Shown: piece after piece, positions 58,713-64,000 of the stretch
Position numbering within the stretch: the stretch's first letter is position 1
Layout: the number at the start of each line of letters is the position of its first letter
Program-made: the position numbers and the translations under genes
NCBI GenBank assembly: GCA_025267735.1
Contig: CM046311.1
Coordinates: 27,571,399 to 27,635,398 of the forward strand
Length of the DNA: 64,000 nucleotides
DNA from: Mactra quadrangularis
Taxonomy: Eukaryota; Mollusca; Bivalvia; Venerida; Mactridae
Direction: 5' to 3'
The notes under the pieces: model-generated
Database searches by the model: none
The model's input: the letters and a program-made list of their open reading frames with translations, nothing else
Told to the model about the DNA's origin: nothing

Positions 58713-59930
58713 TACACATTATAGCATCATGCTTCACACTAGATATATACAGTAAAGAAATAAAAGTTACTTAAGAAAAGACAAATGGTATAATAGAACA
58801 AAATACTTATCATAAAAATAAAATAGAACACGCATTTTAAGTTGATAAAATACCAAGATTCGATTTAGTTCAACCTTAATCCACTAATGCACTCTAATGA
58901 AATTACATTCATTTCGCCTCGAAAATTTATGTGAAAAAAACTTCATCAAAATGGCTTGAAGTGATTAGTCTTGAAAAAAGTGGAAATGTGTTTTATTGAT
59001 TGGGAAAACTACGCCTAATGAGCTTCCTTGTATATGAATTTCCGAGTGTCACATGTCTTGTTTAAAGAGATCATGACATTTTATTACAAGGTGGAAAACC
59101 TCTTGGTTACGTTTATTGTTGAAACATATTCAACTGTACATGTTGTAAGTGAAATTAAGTTATTGATTGTTGTTCATTTTGAAGTATTATTAAACTCCCT
59201 CTGAAGAGAAACATTCTAGATCAGAACTAAATATGTCAAGTACACATTCATTCTGCAACCAAGAAGTAATTGCATACATTGATTGATACATACGTCTTGA
59301 AAACAATGCATTATCATTCGTTTAATGTATACATGTTGGAAGCAATGAAAACATGTATATTTGTAAGTGATTAAGTTGAAAGAACCCCAATTACATTAAA
59401 TTTTGTGGAACTAAAAACTTTCATTTTACTTGAAAAGTAAGAATGAAAGATTATTGAATGCTCGTTGCGTAAAGTAAAGATTGATTTAAACATTGAATAA
59501 ATTACATGAATGTATGATGATTAAGGTAAGGCTTAAACTATGTCATAGTGTATTGTCTTTCCTGTTCAACAACTATATGAACAATCTGCAATTAAATTGG
59601 TGTACTAATATTAACTATGAAAAGCAAAAGTGATTTGGAGGCAGTTCATCTCTCATCAGGATAGGATTTTTCGTAAAACAGTTACCATTTTATAGTTTGC
59701 ACTTTTGTATGAAATTGCAATACAATTTCTCACTTAGTGTATAGTTTCTTGCAGTTAATATATCATATTGATGCTTGAATGGTCATAGAGAGGCATATTT
59801 CTTCTCAAAATAAGCAGTTCAAACTGAAATTCGTCCAAAATACACGATTTCGCTATAACCATGGTTGCCTGTGTATCGGAACTCAACTTTAGTAGATTTG
59901 TCGATATTTGAAAAAATACCACAATGTATA
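58713..59930. other. Intergenic, nothing recognised
   Basis: AT-rich, no structured features seen. Confidence 0.4.
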
Positions 59931-60440
59931 TGAACAAGAAATGTCTTTAAAAAAGACAAACGGCGTCGATTTAAAAACAAAAGGGCCCAAAGGGCCGTGG
60001 GTGCTCACCTGAGGAAAAGGTCAAAGGTCACAGAAGAGCCATTTACAGAGGACCACTAATGTTAAAACCTATTTTTTGACCCAGTGACCTACTTATCCAA
60101 CCAATCAGACCTATTTGTACAATTTTGGTAGGGAACCACCCACGGACCATTCCTGTTGAGTTTGGGCAAATTATCATAAGCGGTTCAAGAGAAGAACTGT
60201 TGTTTGAACTTTTCCTTATATAATTCAATGTAATATTGTGATTCATGGGGTGGGGTCAATTTTGACCCAGGGGCATAATTTGAACAACTGTGATGGAGGA
60301 CCTCTAGATGATGTTATATACCAAATATGAAAGCTCTAGGCCTTGTAGTTTCAGACAAGAAGATTTTTGAAAATTGCATTGTGACTGGAATTAATTGCAA
60401 TATATCTTTCACTTGAGCCCAGATTGCGTGCTGTATTCGT
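59931..60440. repeat. Bivalve-type dispersed repeat (gggcccaaagggcc)
   Basis: Begins with the hairpin phrase gtctttaaaaaagacaaacg (also near 3346), then gggcccaaagggcc and gtgctcacctgag, followed by ttttgacccagtgacctact. These phrases are familiar from many bivalve loci, but I cannot name the class. No coding frame. Confidence 0.45.
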
Positions 60441-62807
60441 TTTTCATAAACAATCATAAAGCGAAATTTTGAGAATGGATGACATGTGTGTCTATACAGT
60501 ATTTAAACTGTGTCTGGTCCAAGACCTTCACAATGACATCTTTGTCCATTAAATAAGTTGCAACTGTGATGGCAACAGCACAACATGTTTATCAGATGTA
60601 ATATGGAACAGCTTCTTCATAAAAACTGCTTATACATGTAATGCAGGACTACAAACTCCATAGTTTAAGTCGTCAACCATGCATTACATAAATTATCTAT
60701 GATTGGTCAGTACTTAAGCCAATCTTGTCAACCCTCTGCTTTCTCACGATAAGATGTTGCAGTCATAAAGTCAGAGATGAAAATATCCAAATCATAGAAG
60801 CATTGGTATTGTAATATGAACAGAAAACTGCTTCAATCAGATCAATTTATTCACATTGCAATTATTGATTTGACATAATTCTGATACAATATCTCATAAA
60901 AAGTTACATGAACATAATGTGAACAACACATATAATTTATCATCATTCCAGAATCTTGTAAGCCTATCGTAATAAGCTTATTTCATTCATACAAAAAGTT
61001 CATAATTTACAAACGTTATATTCAATATATATAGGCTTTTAAAGTTGCTGGTAGCAGAAATTAAACAATCTGACAAAAATCATAATCCATCACCGAAATA
61101 ATTGGACAACCCTCTTTGATCCATCATATAATCAAAACACTTACTCAGCATTTTCATTCGGAATTTCCAAAAATATATAACAATATTTTGCAATGCTTTT
61201 AGTGATTTTCTTGTGTAATAGAATATTAAATTATGCACATTAACCCTATAATTAGTGGTTTAGTTGCTGTTTATGTTAAATAATAAAATCAATTTTTTGA
61301 CATTTTCAGTACCCTAACAGTATAGAAAAGGGTCCATATATTGTTCAATAATGGCGAATTCTATGTTGCCGACCAAACATATCAACACAAATCTCAAGGA
61401 TTAACAATAACAAGTAGACAAAAAAATGTTTCAATTAAGAAGGGTTCTATTCCCTTGAATATTTTTTTCTCCAGTAATATTAATTAAAACCAGAATGTCT
61501 CATTGTCAATAAAGTTGAATAACCAACAAAAGCGATAATCGAGCTGTATAATCAATTGTCTCCATCTTCTAATGAATGACTGATTATCAATTATTATAAT
61601 CAATTTGTTTAATCCCTAAGAAGAACAGACAACAGGTGTATTAATAAGATAAATGACCAGTGTCAGGGTAACTGGTTTGCTGAAATCTGGATTTTAATCA
61701 CCCGATCACTCGCTCATTTAAAATGAGAACAGCTGGCAATACTTTCATTGTTTGAACTCAGAGACTTGTCATCTAAAATTCACCTTTTCACATAGAGAAA
61801 CATGTAAAGATATGTTAAATGCTTCACACTAACATCTTGAATTAAAGCCACTATATGAAAATATATTCTTAAACAGTAGACTTTAAAATTGTTTTACAAC
61901 CATGAATTTATCAAAATATAATATGCATTAATTAAAGACACAATTACCAGTTCAGACCATTCTGCTTTCTAATTTGAGTTTGAAAAAGTTTCCAATTCTT
62001 AAAAAAGTAGGGTACTTTTATAAGAGCGCATTATATTCATTTATACACTGATGTTTAATAAACCTGATCCAAAATAGTTTAAAAGCTTAGTTATGTAATT
62101 TGGGGTAAGTTTTTTTTCTAATAAGACTTCATGTTTAATATACTGTGATCAAAACTAGTGTTTCAAGTATTGACAACCGAAATCTACTGTCGGTTTCGAT
62201 CTACTTTCACTTTGAAATACAATAAATAATATGAACCTATCTAGACAAAATTTGCATTTAATTAAAAATCATGTTCATTAAAGGTGTTTAAATAGATAAA
62301 TGTCTTGTTTTCTTTGCAGTAAAAAAAACCAAAGTTACTTTTGATATAGGGGCTTTAAAACATTTGTCGACCATCAGCATTTGAGCAGGAACACATTTCA
62401 GATAGCCACAGTCACAGTAAGTTTTTTATCTGAAGGATAAGCAGGGGAGAAATTATAAATAAATAGTAAATAAATTACAATTATACTGTTTGGCAAACGA
62501 GCCATTAATAGTTTTAGGGTGTAATGTTTGTAATTTGAACTTTTTCTAGCAAATTTACACATTATTATTGCACAAGCTCATTTTCTTTTCACAAAAGGCA
62601 CAATCAAAGAATGTAACAAATCCAAATCTCCATGGTTAGGTAATCTTAAAAAAAATCATTTCCTTTTCACATGTCAGAATATGTTCTGTGTAATGATATG
62701 ACTTCAGCTTCGCAATGGTTGGATAATATGTGAACCAAAAATAGCCATACTGGGATGATAGGAGGGAAGAATTGACATCTCTGGATCTGGAAGAATGCCT
62801 ATATTTT
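60441..62807 (-). other. Likely 3' UTR and downstream flank of the right-edge gene
   Basis: Downstream (lower coordinates) of the stop codon at 62808-62810. I see no further coding exons and no convincing AATAAA on the minus strand close to the stop, so the transcript end cannot be placed. Confidence 0.3.
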
Positions 62808-62834
62808 CTATGTGATCTTGTCAGTATGAATTTC
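62808..62834 (-). CDS. Terminal coding exon of an unidentified gene
   Basis: Minus strand. The acceptor ctttattgtttcag precedes the exon, which reads EIHTDKIT then TAG (stop at 62808-62810). It starts in phase 0, exactly the phase in which the upstream exon ends. A nine-codon terminal exon is too short to judge alone. The matching phase and the good polypyrimidine acceptor are the support. Confidence 0.5.
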   Translation of the reverse strand, partial: EIHTDKIT

Positions 62835-63032
62835 CTGAAACAATAAAGTATACAACACCTTAGAAACCAATTAAAGATGCAAATACTGGCACTTCTAATA
62901 CATATTCACATGTAATTTGTATGATAATTTATATGATATCCACTAATATTAGAAAATGGAGAATATGATTTCATTATTTTCAACACTTTCAACTATGCAT
63001 TTGTTATTATAACAGAGTACAAAAAATAACTA

Positions 63033-63177
63033 CAGTAAAGTTCCGCTTATAAGACCAGCAAAACCATAGTCTTAATGGCGAAATGGTCTTATTATAGAGA
63101 CCCCTGTGGGACTTAATAATGGTCAAATCGCATGATTTTGACATTACAGGAGTGGTCTTAATAGCAGAACTTTACTG
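63033..63177. mobile_element. 145-bp pogo-like MITE
   Basis: Starts cagtaaagttccgcttataa and ends ttaatagcagaactttactg, inverted with three mismatches over 25 bp. TA flanks at 63031-63032 and 63178-63179. It lies inside the intron of the right-edge gene. Confidence 0.85.
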
Positions 63178-63530
63178 TATGTAGCTAGAACATACAGTAC
63201 TAAAATTAGTTCCCATCAATGAGTTTTGAATGTGTGTATAATTGTTGATAGTTTGCCAGTGTGCGTCAGATGGGTACAGCTCATCGAGTCTAATACAAAT
63301 CAATAGAATATTGATAAGTCATCATTGTACATGGCTGTATATAGGATATATTTAGATAAATATCCTGTGATATTTATCAGCTCCATGTTCTCATATGGTA
63401 AAACAACTGACTAACACACAAGAGGAAGCATATTCAATCTTATAGCCGGTTACTTTTCTGCATCCTGATAGGATGCTAGGTTCAGTTCTAGTAAAATGTT
63501 CTGCTTTTTAATGCAGTGAATAACACAAAC

Positions 63531-63683
63531 CTTAAGTTTCATCTTCCGAGTTCCACTGTCAAAGAACTGAATTATAAAGACTCTTTTTGCATCATACTCA
63601 ATGGTTTGAAAGTGTTCAGCAAAGTTAGTTCCCCATCCACAAAATAGATGTTTCTTTATTATTTTTTTTGAAATGCAATCAAT
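63531..63683 (-). CDS. Penultimate exon of an unidentified gene
   Basis: Minus strand, 153 nt, open in phase 0 from end to end. It reads IDCISKKIIKKHLFCGWGTN, then FAEHFQTIEYDAKRVFIIQF and FDSGTRKMKLK. The acceptor gatttaactttttttcag lies directly upstream and the donor aag/gtttgt directly downstream. The intron to the next exon is 696 nt. Residue composition is balanced and unlike the AT-driven random frames elsewhere. The alternating hydrophobic pattern around RVFIIQFFD suggests beta strands. I do not recognise the family. Earlier exons would lie beyond the right edge or upstream of 63684. Confidence 0.65.
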
Positions 63684-63784
63684 CTGAAAAAAAGTTAAAT
63701 CAATAAGCTGTCACAGACTTACTCTTTTTGATGCTTTAAGTAACAGCACATACCTGTTCACATTATGAAAAGACGGGTAAGTAA

Positions 63785-63858
63785 GTGGCCGAATAGCTCA
63801 GTTGGGAGAGCAATCACCCTGTAAGTAAGAGGTTCTGGGTTCAGTCCCGGTCAACTGC
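63785..63858 (+). repeat. tRNA-like module
   Basis: Box A tagctcagttgggagagc and B-box gggttcagtccc, with typical spacing, but acceptor ends that pair poorly and an anticodon arm that does not fold cleanly. It is either a SINE head or a tRNA-derived piece inside the LTR-like sequence that follows. Confidence 0.5.
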
Positions 63859-63893
63859 ATATTTTTATTACCCTGTGACATTTGGCGCCCAAC
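63859..63893 (+). other. Possible LTR end and primer-binding site
   Basis: ...ccctgtgaca, then two bases (tt), then tggcgcccaac at 63883-63893. LTRs end in CA, and a tRNA-Lys-type primer site begins TGGCGCCCAAC a few bases later, so this spacing is what an LTR retrotransposon shows. Only 11 bases match and no second LTR is in the window. A SINE tail is the alternative. Confidence 0.35.
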
Positions 63894-64000
63894 ATAAAAC
63901 ACCCTCTTAGAATTGTGTGAATTCATCGTTAGATAGCCCCACATCCAAAATCCAAGAATTTGAGGACAAATTCCATTAAGGAGGAGGTTTTTGAAGCCAA

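Noticed and set aside
59755..59937. 60-codon minus-strand frame near the right-edge gene
   Set aside because: Lies beyond the stop codon of that gene and shows no splice signals or motifs.
63883..63893. Endogenous retrovirus call from the primer-like string
   Set aside because: Eleven bases without gag, pol or a second LTR are not enough; kept only as a possible LTR retrotransposon edge.

Overview
The window is AT-rich animal nuclear DNA with no operons and almost no protein-coding sequence. The best guess for the organism is a bivalve mollusc. Support comes from tRNA-headed SINEs with a Meta-type core, a repeat beginning gggcccaaagggcc and followed by a gacccagtgacct phrase, and the mix of Tc1/pogo/hAT miniature transposons, Helitron and RNase H-bearing LINE. 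The species cannot be named from this sequence. I read it as a repeat-dense intergenic (or very large intronic) interval with one real gene entering from the right edge on the minus strand.

Layout. 0-10 kb: a pogo-like element (2.48-3.33 kb), a 22-copy 15-bp minisatellite (5.7-6.0 kb), SINE remnants, and one copy of a 70-bp palindrome found three times in the window. 10-21 kb: palindromic and foldback elements, two tRNA-Arg-like sequences, a 430-bp repeat pair, MITEs, and a SINE with a clean 12-bp target-site duplication. 13.4-16.7 kb and 21.3-23.6 kb share two diverged blocks in the same order, suggesting an old duplication.

23.8-35.4 kb: a dead I-superfamily-like LINE (ORF1 zinc knuckles, endonuclease, reverse transcriptase, RNase H) cut by at least four later insertions. 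These are a 6-kb compound insert, a complete SINE, a 5'-truncated SINE and a 1156-bp hAT-like element. For three of the four, removing the insert and one target-site duplication restores the LINE reading frame exactly. The 6-kb insert itself holds an inverted-repeat pair, a nested element and a seven-unit hairpin array.

35-57 kb: a Tc1-like transposase C-terminal remnant, the first of two 729-bp near-identical transposons, a SINE whose core has expanded into 13 tandem 31-bp units, an unexplained ACG-rich block at 48.5-49.0 kb, hairpin clusters, a 443-bp non-autonomous Helitron with textbook ends, and a Tc1-like element keeping only the DNA-binding half of its transposase. 58-64 kb: the second 729-bp copy, a bivalve-type dispersed repeat, then the last two exons of an unidentified minus-strand gene with a MITE in the intron. 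A tRNA-like module and a possible retrotransposon primer-binding site lie at the right edge.

The genes do not form a pathway. The story is mobile-element succession: autonomous elements (LINE, Tc1) are decayed, while short non-autonomous elements (SINEs, MITEs, the Helitron, the 729-bp pair) make up the younger layer.
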